A DNA stretch of 7,243 nt from Bryobacterales bacterium (GTDB lineage Bacteria; Acidobacteriota; Terriglobia; Bryobacterales; Bryobacteraceae): contig JAOAPP010000687.1 of NCBI GenBank assembly GCA_025462985.1, forward strand, positions 1 through 7,243, read 5' to 3'. Below the pieces are notes generated by a model. That model worked only from the letters and a program-made list of their open reading frames with translations, was not told the DNA's origin and did no database searches. Positions 1 to 6,290 of the stretch are shown one piece after another. The translations under genes and the position numbers were made by a program. Position 1 is the first letter of the stretch. Each line of letters begins with the position of its first letter.

Positions 1-1
1 G

Positions 2-82
2 GGCAAGAAGCAGTTGGTGCAGGAAGAGTCGCGCTGGATGGCAGTGGCGGCTGCGATCCAACACGTATTAAGGACGGTGTGA
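2..82 (+). CDS. PadR-family transcriptional regulator, C-terminal end (5' end outside window)
   Basis: Twenty-six codons are open from the left edge (reading from base 2) and end at TGA 80-82. The peptide begins GKKQLVQEESRWM and ends IQHVLRTV. This is the characteristic last helix of acidobacterial PadR regulators: a G-(K/R)-K-Q-L turn, acidic residues, a Trp, then a short helix ending near V-L-x-x-V. In this family a winged-helix DNA-binding domain precedes this dimerisation helix, but that part is outside the window. The stop is one base before the start of the ADOP permease, so the two genes are almost certainly co-transcribed and translationally coupled. PadR-ADOP pairing is a recurrent arrangement in Acidobacteria, and the regulator probably represses its own operon. 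The identification rests on a short tail plus context. Confidence 0.75.
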   Translation, partial: GKKQLVQEESRWMAVAAAIQHVLRTV

Positions 83-83
83 G

Positions 84-2732
84 ATGAGTCTCTGGTCACG
101 TCTGTCGAATACGTTTCGCGGTGACAAGGTGGACCGCGAACTGGATGAGGAGTTTGCTTCTCACCTTGAAGAAGCGGTAGCTGCGGGCCGTGATCCAGAA
201 GAGGCGAAGCGCGCGTTTGGGTCAGTGCTGCGACAGAGAGAGAGGAGCCGCGAGTTTCGCGTGGAGGCCTGGATGGACAGTCTGCGTACGGATGCGGTCT
301 TTGGATGGCGACAGCTGATGAAGCGCAAGGTTACGACAGCAGCTGCGGTGCTATCGCTGGGACTTGCAATTGGCGCCTGTACAGGTGCATTTCGACTGGT
401 AGATGCGCTGTTTCTTCGGCCGATGCCTGTAAGCCATCCAGAGAGTCTGTACTCCGTCTCGTATGCAGGATTGAATGTGATGGGCCAGCCGGCAACCTGG
501 AACGAGGGCTCCTATCCTTTGTTTCTACAGATGCGTGATGCAGTGAAGAACGATGCGGAAGTTGTGGCAGCGGAGTACATCTCCCGAAGGGACCTGACGT
601 TCGGCAATTACCAGCAGACAGAGCAAGTAGCGTTAGGGGCGGTTTCGGGTGAGTTCTTCGAAAAACTGGGACTTCAGCCGGCCTTAGGACGCCTGATCAT
701 TGCAGCGGATGATTTCCTGTCGCATCCACAGCCTGTCGCTGTGCTCTCTTACGATTATTGGGTGCGCCGCTTCGATGCCGATCCGAAGGTTCTAGGAAAG
801 ACATTCAAGCTGGGCGGCCATGCGTACGAGATCGTTGGCGTTGCGCCCAGGAGATTCTTTGGAACACAACCGGGCACGATGGTAGAGGTTTTGATCCCAG
901 CGCTGATGGAAAGCGACACGAGTAGACCAGACAGTAGCAGTCAGCATGTCTTTGTGCGGCCCGGACGCGGAATCAGTGTGAGTGCGCTCGCAAGCCGGCT
1001 CGATGCGGTGTATCAACACTCCGAGAAGGAGAGGGCAAAGACGTTCGACGATATGCCCAAGAACTTGCTCGACGGCTGGCCGAACTCTCATGTGGTGCTG
1101 ACGCCTGCGGCGGAAGGTGTATCGGAACTGCAGAACGCGTACAGACCGGCACTGAAGGCTTTGAGTGTATTGGTGGGTATGGTGCTGCTGATCGCGTGCG
1201 CAAATATTGCCAATTTGATGCAGGGACAGGCAGCGACACGAGCCCGTGAGATGGCGCTGCGTGTTTCTCTGGGCGCAGGGCGAGCGCGACTGGTGAGGAT
1301 GGTCATGATCGAGAGCACCATGCTGGCGTTCATGGCTGCTGCGTGCGGATTTTTCTTTGCATGGTGGACCACGCCATTCGTGGTTCAGAAGATGAGTTCT
1401 CCGAGTAATCCTGTACAGCTGTCTTTGCAGCCGGATTGGAATATTGCTGCCTTTGGCCTGCTGCTGACGTTGACTGTGACGCTCCTCTTTGGGATCATGC
1501 CAGCGCTGCGAGCGTCCAGCGTAAGACCTGCGCATGTGCTGAAAGGCGGCGAAGAACCCCAGGCCCAGCGAGCGAAAATGTACACGCTCATCGCTGCGCA
1601 GGTAGTCTTCTGCTTTGTCGTTCTGTTTGTTGCAGGTCTCTTCATGGCGACATCGCGCCAACTTGAAAAACGACCGTTGGGCTTCGATGCTGGACGTCTA
1701 CTTACGATGCCGACGGCAGCAGAACAACCACAGTCTGTCGCGCGTTGGATTGAACTGCTAGATCGTCTAAAGGCCCTCCCGGGTGTAAAGCAGGTGGCGT
1801 TCTCAGGTTGGTCTTTACTCGGCGGAAACCAACAGAACAGCTTTATCACTGTGCCCGGACATGCAGAGAATCAGACCCTCGCCTATCGCCTTCCCGTGTC
1901 GCCTAACTGGCGCAAGACGATGCGTATTTCGCTGCTTGTAGGCCGTGATCTCCGGAATGATGATCTGAGAGAACACCAAGCACTCGTTAATGAGACCTTT
2001 GCCAAGACGTACTTCGAGAGTGAGAGCCCGCTGGGTAAGACGTTCAGTTTTCGTGGAAACAGTGCGTCAATCACCGTTGTGGGTGTCGTCGGTGACGCGG
2101 TGTATCGCGGTCTCCGCGAGAGGACACTTCCTCAGGTTTATGAGCCTATCTTCTCTTCGTCAAACAAAGATCCTTCGGCCTTTGCGGAGATCTCTAGCGC
2201 CACGCTTCTTGTTCGCACAGATCGCATGAAGCCAGAAGCGCTGGAGGAGACGTTGCGTAAGACAGTTGCAGAAGATACAAGCTTTCGCGTTCGCATGGTG
2301 CGTACGCAGCAAGAGCTTGTGGATTCGCTCACGATACGCGAGAGGACGTTAGCAACGCTGGGGACCTTTTTTGCGGGAGTCGCTCTGCTGCTCGCAGCAA
2401 TTGGTTTATATGGCGTGTTGAGCTATTCGGTGCTGCAGCGGCAGAAGGAGTTTGGCGTCCGCATCGCGATCGGCGCGAGCCTGGCAAACATTGCGCAGCT
2501 CGTGACTTCACGCGTCATCGGGATGGTCTTACTCGGCGAGGCGCTGGGTATCACTCTCGGGCTCTCGACGTCGCGGTACCTGGAGTCACTCCTATACGGC
2601 GTGAAGGGCAGCGAGCTTTCGATGCTCGTTGTCCCGATCGTGATACTGCTGGGTGTTGCTTTGCTGGCAGCGCTGCCTGCGGCGATACGTGCGTGGAAGA
2701 TCAATCCTGTGGAAATGTTGCGGGCAGAGTAA
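84..2732 (+). CDS. ADOP-family duplicated orphan ABC permease (FtsX/MacB-like)
   Basis: This 882-residue inner-membrane protein is built from two tandem MacB/FtsX-like halves. Residues 1-75 are the charged cytoplasmic extension typical of ADOP proteins (VDRELDEEFASHLEE, then AKRAFG). TM1 is at about 83-111, followed by the first periplasmic MacB-core-like domain (about 112-345). The first FtsX unit follows at about 355-480, with the cytoplasmic signature REMALRVSLGAGRARLVR at 388-405. The second half starts with a TM at about 500-522, has a second periplasmic domain at about 535-745 and a final FtsX unit at about 755-870 with KEFGVRIAIGAS at 788-799. It ends in INPVEMLRAE, the usual family terminus. 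ATG 84 is the only sensible start: an in-frame TAA lies at 69-71, and AAGGA at 70-74 is a good ribosome binding site nine bases away. No ABC ATPase is encoded in the window, consistent with 'orphan'. The substrate is unknown; relatives move or mechanically couple peptides, lipids or antimicrobials across the envelope. It is full length and undamaged. Confidence 0.96.
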   Translation: MSLWSRLSNTFRGDKVDRELDEEFASHLEEAVAAGRDPEEAKRAFGSVLRQRERSREFRVEAWMDSLRTDAVFGWRQLMKRKVTTAAAVLSLGLAIGACTGAFRLVDALFLRPMPVSHPESLYSVSYAGLNVMGQPATWNEGSYPLFLQMRDAVKNDAEVVAAEYISRRDLTFGNYQQTEQVALGAVSGEFFEKLGLQPALGRLIIAADDFLSHPQPVAVLSYDYWVRRFDADPKVLGKTFKLGGHAYEIVGVAPRRFFGTQPGTMVEVLIPALMESDTSRPDSSSQHVFVRPGRGISVSALASRLDAVYQHSEKERAKTFDDMPKNLLDGWPNSHVVLTPAAEGVSELQNAYRPALKALSVLVGMVLLIACANIANLMQGQAATRAREMALRVSLGAGRARLVRMVMIESTMLAFMAAACGFFFAWWTTPFVVQKMSSPSNPVQLSLQPDWNIAAFGLLLTLTVTLLFGIMPALRASSVRPAHVLKGGEEPQAQRAKMYTLIAAQVVFCFVVLFVAGLFMATSRQLEKRPLGFDAGRLLTMPTAAEQPQSVARWIELLDRLKALPGVKQVAFSGWSLLGGNQQNSFITVPGHAENQTLAYRLPVSPNWRKTMRISLLVGRDLRNDDLREHQALVNETFAKTYFESESPLGKTFSFRGNSASITVVGVVGDAVYRGLRERTLPQVYEPIFSSSNKDPSAFAEISSATLLVRTDRMKPEALEETLRKTVAEDTSFRVRMVRTQQELVDSLTIRERTLATLGTFFAGVALLLAAIGLYGVLSYSVLQRQKEFGVRIAIGASLANIAQLVTSRVIGMVLLGEALGITLGLSTSRYLESLLYGVKGSELSMLVVPIVILLGVALLAALPAAIRAWKINPVEMLRAE

Positions 2733-2751
2733 GAAGGCCAGACGAGCCTTC
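2733..2751 (+). terminator. Possible weak terminator hairpin after the ADOP gene
   Basis: GAAGGC (2733-2738) and GCCTTC (2746-2751) form a perfect six-base-pair stem with a seven-base loop, starting on the base after the permease stop codon. No T-run follows (ACTCGCGTA), so it is not a classical intrinsic terminator. It may protect the 3' end of the message or may be chance. Confidence 0.25.
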
Positions 2752-3014
2752 ACTCGCGTAGGTTGCAACGAACATTGAAAAGGATGTGGCCGCAGAACAC
2801 GATGACGAAGGTTCAACGTGTCTTTGAGCCGATGAAATTAGCGCAGTGTGTGAGCCACTCACCAAGCATCCGGTCTTGGACAAGCCCTCCGAGGCGCTAT
2901 CACCACGGAGGAGCGAGCTTGCGTTTTCTGAACTTCCGCATGGTCGGCGACTCGGTAATTGAGCTCTGGAAAGCGGGTAATCGGAGACTGCCTCTTGGGG
3001 TGAAGCGATGGCCT

Positions 3015-3057
3015 GGAAGCAGTGTCGCTCCGCCTTCGGCTCCGCGACACCGCTTCC
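3015..3057. repeat. 43-base imperfect inverted repeat (long GC-rich hairpin)
   Basis: The left arm is GGAAGC (3015-3020), a single A, then GTGTCGC (3022-3028). The right arm is GCGACAC (3044-3050), a single C, then GCTTCC (3052-3057). This gives 6+7 base pairs with one A/C mismatch. The 15-base loop can itself form a small GCC-TTC-GGC hairpin at 3033-3040. There is no T-run on either side, so it is a poor intrinsic terminator. Hairpins of this kind in spacers are often members of dispersed palindromic repeat families, but copy number elsewhere in the genome cannot be seen here. Confidence 0.6.
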
Positions 3058-3090
3058 GCTGCGAGTAGGCTGAGAGAGAGCGAATTTACC

Positions 3091-3150
3091 GTTGCCCCGT
3101 GTTCCCGGACCAAAGTGTCACCCATGTTCCGGGCCGTACACCTGCCCACC
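3091..3150. mobile_element. Possible insertion-sequence end remnant (tandem ~25-base motif)
   Basis: The pattern GTyrCCCrTGTTCCsGG occurs twice in a row: GTTGCCCCGTGTTCCCGG begins at 3091 and GTCACCCATGTTCCGGG at 3117. A partial third copy (CTGCCCACC) lies at 3142-3150. Short tandem motifs of the GT-ACCCATGT-CCGG type are common at the ends of IS21- and IS481-type insertion sequences. No transposase coding sequence and no matching opposite end are visible, so at most this is a decayed or solo end. The link to an IS family comes from memory of the motif style and is not proven. Confidence 0.35.
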
Positions 3151-3289
3151 TCAAAACGTTTGGGTTCCCCGTACGGCGTCTCACGTCTATAGTGGTTGTC
3201 TTTTGCGTTGTAATAGGCACGTCTTCCTTTTGGGAGCGCAGCAGAATGAAAAAGTTACGTGGGACAACAAATTGCAACAGTTCTGAATC

Positions 3290-3403
3290 ATGGAAAAGCC
3301 ATCCGTTCAGAACAGTTCCGATTTCCTGATCTCGGCAGCGATTATGCTGTTTTTTGCAACGCTTGCAGCGTTCGCGCTTTATGTAACGACAGAGTTCGAG
3401 TAG
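3290..3403 (+). CDS. Possible small single-pass membrane protein (37 aa)
   Basis: The frame runs from ATG 3290 to TAG 3401-3403. The start is fixed by an in-frame TGA at 3284-3286, so the product cannot be longer. The peptide has a polar N-terminus (MEKPSVQNSSD), one continuous hydrophobic stretch at about residues 12-32 (FLISAAIMLFFATLAAFALY) and a short acidic tail (VTTEFE). That is the shape of a small inner-membrane protein. It is far more protein-like than the other frames here. Against it, no Shine-Dalgarno sequence precedes the ATG (ACAGTTCTGAATC) and no clear promoter was found. A 27-codon frame starting at 3246 overlaps it in another phase and could act as a leader. I do not recognise a family. 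It converges with the lipoprotein gene, whose stop lies 39 bases beyond. Confidence 0.42.
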   Translation: MEKPSVQNSSDFLISAAIMLFFATLAAFALYVTTEFE

Positions 3404-3424
3404 CCCGACCTGTTCATTTGATGT

Positions 3425-3477
3425 CCAGTCCGATAATGCGCGCTATCTGCGGCGTCCGAAGCTGCGGCCCGGACTGG
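3425..3477 (-). terminator. Possible 3'-end stem-loop across the lipoprotein stop codon
   Basis: CCAGTCCG (3425-3432) and CGGACTGG (3470-3477) are perfect eight-base complements, separated by 37 bases that include the stop codon of the lipoprotein gene (3443-3445). In the message this would fold the last codons against the 3' untranslated region. No T-run follows on the - strand. It could mark the end of the operon transcript or be chance in GC-rich DNA. Confidence 0.2.
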
Positions 3478-4963
3478 GAGCGCTTCGCGACTGCCCGAAT
3501 CGGTGCCCGGACGGAGCGCCTACACCGGAACCGAATCGCTTACCGCTCCCGTCACTCCTGGCGAAGCTTCCCGGCTGACTCTGCGCGTGCGGGCTATCGA
3601 GTGATGGCGTCCGGTTCACCCGGTCGGACGCGTAAGCCGAGCCTTTGAATCCGCCGGCCTGGGCGTACCTGCTGCCCGCGTAGTGAGTGGCTGTGAACGT
3701 TCCGCCGGTGCCGTACTTGGGCGGGCTCGCTGGCGTGGTTTGACCGTAGAATGTGCGACCGGCGCTGCGTGCCGATTGATATCCGCGGTATTCGGAGGCG
3801 AGAACCGGGCGATAGTCGTGGTTCCACAGCAGCTCACGCAATATGAGATATTCCGGGAGCCAGTGCCATAGGCTATCGCCGTGCTCATGGCTCCAATATC
3901 CGTACTGGTTTGATCCCTGCTGCTCCGTTGCGATATAAGCAAATCCAGCGGGCTGGGGCGTGGTTTGGCCCTCCGAATCGAACAGGCCCACGTCCTTGTG
4001 CGCAATCGCCATCCCGATGTCTTTTTCAACCTGGTGAAAGGCCGGTTCAGAAACGGTGACCCACTGCTCGGAATTGGAGACTGCGCTCTTCTTAGAAGCC
4101 GGGTCGAGCAGGTGCGTCCGAACCGTTTTGATGCGTTCCCGGTAGAGACGCTCGCGTCCTGACTCAGGCGCGTCCAAGTCGGTCAGGATCTTGTCCCAGC
4201 TATCGTAAAGCTGGCCGGACAGATTGCGCAGATCGTCGGATCCGCTAGTCAGCCGAGCCTCATCGTTCGCCAGATTGTCTTCAACATCTATGAGTGTTGC
4301 GACATCCGTGCCGGTGACGGAGCCGCCGCTCGCATGCTGGCGCGCTGATTCGCTGGCCGTCCACTGCTGTTCAGCAGCTTTCGGGATTTCCTCCAGCGCG
4401 ACCAGCCGGTTCTCCAAAACAGTTTTCTTAGCCGGCCAATCCGCTTCGGCCTTGTGCACTACATCCGCAACCGGCCCGACATTGCGATCGTGAACGCTCT
4501 GATATTCGTGTCGCAGCTTGTCGAGTTCTGCCGGGAGCGCCGATTTGAAGGCGACCCATTTGTCCGCTTCCGCCTGAACGGCCTTCGACTCCGCCACTGC
4601 GGAATTGCGCAGACGCCGTTCTTCGGCGAGCAGCCGATCCGCCTGGCCGCGCGAATCAGCCCGATCCTGGCGAGCCAAATCCTCCAGCGACCGGTCAGCG
4701 CGCTCTGCCTGCTTGATCTGTTCCGCTGCCGTTTGGAGGCGAGACTTCCACTTTTCGGGCGCCACGGCATCCCGGAATAAGTCCGGAGCACTCCCGAGAT
4801 CCTTGTTGACCGCAGTCTGGGCGGAGTCCACCTGCTTGCGGGCATCCGGCAGCTTGTCGGCTTCCGCCGCAATGTCACGCCGCAGAGAGGGGGGCAGACC
4901 GCCCGCACAAGCGGTGAGAAGCACGCACGCGACGAGAATGCTACTAAACTTCGAGCGTCCCAT
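3443..4963 (-). CDS. Predicted outer-membrane lipoprotein with coiled-coil arm, PspA-operon associated
   Basis: This is the last gene of the four-gene operon, encoding 506 residues. It starts with a lipoprotein signal peptide: MGRSK, a hydrophobic core, then the lipobox LTAC with the acylated Cys at residue 19. Ala follows that Cys, not Asp, which favours the outer membrane if standard Lol rules apply. Residues about 25-200 are Ala/Glu/Lys/Arg/Gln-rich, predicted long helices or coiled coil; 215-330 are mixed and acidic. Residues 353-408 are unusually aromatic (YGYWSHEHGDSLWHWLPEY, then a YRP segment and FYG). From about 410 the chain becomes Gly/Ser/Tyr/Arg-rich (KYGTGGTFTATHY, GGFKGSAYAS) and ends GRSFGRRR. 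ATG 4963 overlaps the upstream stop as TGATG, and GAGGTG nine bases or so upstream is a good ribosome binding site. The plan (lipobox, then W/Y/G-rich tail ending in Gly/Arg repeats) recalls YgiB/YjfM (DUF1190) lipoproteins of yjf operons, but the long N-terminal arm differs and homology is not established. The function is unknown; a role as envelope partner of PspA is inferred from context. Confidence 0.9.
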   Translation of the reverse strand: MGRSKFSSILVACVLLTACAGGLPPSLRRDIAAEADKLPDARKQVDSAQTAVNKDLGSAPDLFRDAVAPEKWKSRLQTAAEQIKQAERADRSLEDLARQDRADSRGQADRLLAEERRLRNSAVAESKAVQAEADKWVAFKSALPAELDKLRHEYQSVHDRNVGPVADVVHKAEADWPAKKTVLENRLVALEEIPKAAEQQWTASESARQHASGGSVTGTDVATLIDVEDNLANDEARLTSGSDDLRNLSGQLYDSWDKILTDLDAPESGRERLYRERIKTVRTHLLDPASKKSAVSNSEQWVTVSEPAFHQVEKDIGMAIAHKDVGLFDSEGQTTPQPAGFAYIATEQQGSNQYGYWSHEHGDSLWHWLPEYLILRELLWNHDYRPVLASEYRGYQSARSAGRTFYGQTTPASPPKYGTGGTFTATHYAGSRYAQAGGFKGSAYASDRVNRTPSLDSPHAQSQPGSFARSDGSGKRFGSGVGAPSGHRFGQSRSAPSPGRSFGRRR

Positions 4964-5529
4964 CAGGCACCTCGATAAACAGTGATATCAGCAGGCTCGA
5001 TCTGGGACCAGACCGTGGCAGAGAAGGGCTCGCCTTCGAATTTGCGGACGCTCAGGAACCCCCGGCCACCCTGCTCTGCGAAGTGCCAGCAATAAAAGCC
5101 GCGGCCGCCAGGCGATTCCGGCGTGAATACCGTCACTTCCCTGCTCCACCTGTACAGCCAGAACTTGTTCTCGTAGTCAAAGAAATCGGACTGATTCTGC
5201 CGCTGATCGATCTGTGCGAGATCGTCTTCGCTCAGGCCGATTTCATCCAGAGTCAGCCGCCGGCCGTCAAAGAAGCCGTACACCTCAGGCGTCGGTCCAC
5301 TATGGACCTCCAGGTAGACCCGGAGATCACGCCACGGTCCGCTGAGTTCGCTCCACTGCCGACTTCCCGCCTGAAAGATCTCACGCCTGTCCACGGTGAA
5401 GTCGAGATCGCTGAAATCAGGCGCAGCCCCGGTGACGGAAAGGGTGTCACGGAGACGCGCATCGGTAATCTTCAGGTTCGCGAGGTCTTCCGGAGCGGTG
5501 GGACCCGGCGGTTTTCGATCGAAAAACAT
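4963..5529 (-). CDS. DUF4178-like protein of a PspA cassette (188 aa)
   Basis: This is a soluble, probably cytoplasmic protein: there is no signal peptide or membrane segment, and the N-terminus is MFFDRKPPGP. From about residue 66 it reads as beta-rich: WRDLRVYLEVHSG, VYGFFDGRRLTLDEIGLSED (83-102), FFDYENKFWLYRW (116-128), then FYCWHFAEQGGRGFLSVRKF (145-164) and IEPADITVY. A Y/W-rich block, an 'FLSV-x-x-F/W' strand and a final 'V/I-x-P-x-D-I' turn resemble DUF4178 proteins, often encoded next to PspA. It occupies the position of yjfK (DUF2491) in the enterobacterial operon, so a divergent DUF2491 protein is an alternative. It starts six bases after the PspA stop with no visible Shine-Dalgarno sequence (GCTAAACGCTTAT before ATG), so it probably relies on reinitiation by ribosomes finishing pspA. 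It ends by overlapping the lipoprotein start. The gene is certain; the family call is moderate and its biochemical role is unknown. Confidence 0.85.
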   Translation of the reverse strand: MFFDRKPPGPTAPEDLANLKITDARLRDTLSVTGAAPDFSDLDFTVDRREIFQAGSRQWSELSGPWRDLRVYLEVHSGPTPEVYGFFDGRRLTLDEIGLSEDDLAQIDQRQNQSDFFDYENKFWLYRWSREVTVFTPESPGGRGFYCWHFAEQGGRGFLSVRKFEGEPFSATVWSQIEPADITVYRGA

Positions 5530-5535
5530 AAGCGT

Positions 5536-6267
5536 TTAGCGTTGGGTCGGAGATGGCAGTTCTTTTGGCAATTCCACTCTGGGTTGACGCTCGCGCTTCA
5601 GCGCTTCGAGCTCATCGTCCACGGAATGACCGGAAAGGGCGGCAAACTCTGCGTCCAGATTGGAGTCCTTGCCGGCACTGGCAAGTTGATTGAACGCCTT
5701 CGCCGTCGCCTCTTCTTTGGACACCGAGTCTTCGAAGCGGGAAAGCGCCGCAAACGCATTGTCAGCCTTCCCGACCCCGGCCAAGGCCTCGGACACTTTG
5801 CGTTGGGCGAGAGCGGCGTTCTTCCTGGCCACCAGAGTGGTGGCTGTCCTCTCGCCTTCCTCAATCTTGTGCTTCAACTCCGTCACTTGCGCCTTCAGCG
5901 ATTCACTCGCCTGCCGGGCGGAGTCGATGGCCGCCTGCAATGACGCCACCTGCTTGTCACTTTCAGCCTTTTTCGCCAGAGCCTTGCGCGCCAGCTCTTC
6001 GTTGTGGGCGTCCAGAGCCAAACCAGCCCGGTCCTTCCACTCCTGCGACTGTCGGACATATTTCTGATACTCCGCGTCCAGGCGATTGTAGTTACTCATC
6101 GCCATCGCGGAGGACTGAACCACCCGGTTCAGTTCCGTCTTCATGTCGGCTACCGTCTGGCGCACGGTCGTCTCAAAGTTTGCGTCTTCGATGGCGTCCA
6201 TGCCCTGATTCGCCTGACCGCGGGCCACGCGCCCGGCTCGATTGAAAATATCTGAAAAGAAGCCCAT
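5536..6267 (-). CDS. pspA: PspA/IM30 (Vipp1) family membrane-stress protein, YjfJ-like
   Basis: This 243-residue protein is almost wholly helical, like all PspA/IM30 proteins. Residues 1-28 (MGFFSDIFNRAGRVARGQAN...) are the amphipathic membrane-binding helix. About 29-200 is the antiparallel coiled-coil hairpin, with the family motif ELARKALAKK at 91-100 and the second-arm pattern AQRKVSEALAGVGKADNAFA, then FEDSV and EATAKA (154-191). A linker and short acidic helix follow (VDDELEALKRE, 216-226), then a Pro-rich end. Family members polymerise into rods or rings on the cytoplasmic face of the inner membrane and limit proton leakage or remodel lipids. E. coli PspA also inhibits the activator PspF, but no PspF, PspB or PspC is encoded here, so control must differ. 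The neighbours DUF2170 (23 bases upstream) and the DUF4178-like gene match the YjfJ-type branch. AGAGGA close before ATG 6267 is a usable ribosome binding site. Confidence 0.96.
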   Translation of the reverse strand: MGFFSDIFNRAGRVARGQANQGMDAIEDANFETTVRQTVADMKTELNRVVQSSAMAMSNYNRLDAEYQKYVRQSQEWKDRAGLALDAHNEELARKALAKKAESDKQVASLQAAIDSARQASESLKAQVTELKHKIEEGERTATTLVARKNAALAQRKVSEALAGVGKADNAFAALSRFEDSVSKEEATAKAFNQLASAGKDSNLDAEFAALSGHSVDDELEALKRERQPRVELPKELPSPTQR

Positions 6268-6290
6268 ACGATCCTCTTGCCTATCGTGCC

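Larger units (their letters stand above)
2752..3289. other. Non-coding tail-to-tail spacer with repeat relics
   Basis: I see no convincing gene in this stretch between the + strand permease and the - strand lipoprotein operon. The open frames on both strands have irregular Arg/Pro/Ser-rich composition and no recognisable domain. It holds a short inverted repeat (CCTCCG at 2886-2891 with CGGAGG at 2906-2911), the strong imperfect palindrome at 3015-3057 and the tandem motif at 3091-3150, both listed separately. The right end leads into a possible small membrane protein gene. Confidence 0.6.

Noticed and set aside
792..1661. Long - strand open frame (289 codons) opposite the ADOP permease
   Set aside because: It is His/Arg/Gln-rich with no domain and is entirely covered by the permease coding frame, which matches its family end to end.
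2859..3149. - strand 96-codon frame and + strand 101-codon frame in the spacer
   Set aside because: Both run through the palindrome and tandem motif, have irregular basic composition and no domain, and show no convincing gene signal.
3188..3193. TATAGT as a -10 box for the small membrane protein
   Set aside because: The nearest -35-like hexamer (TTGGGT at 3160) is 22 bases away, too far for a normal promoter, so it is not listed as a feature.
3259..3648. + strand 129-codon frame overlapping the small membrane protein and the lipoprotein 3' end
   Set aside because: It crosses the convergent boundary and overlaps the lipoprotein gene antisense. Its composition is Arg/Ser/Cys-rich without structure.
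3443..3650. Possible short tandem repeats in the Gly/Ser/Arg tail of the lipoprotein
   Set aside because: The DNA shows only loose reuse of Gly, Ser, Arg and Phe codons; no unit repeats exactly enough to call a repeat array.
5083..5943. Long + strand open frame (286 codons) opposite the PspA and DUF4178-like genes
   Set aside because: It lies antisense across two well-supported genes, has no recognisable domain and has Arg/Leu/Gly-rich shadow composition typical of GC-rich DNA.
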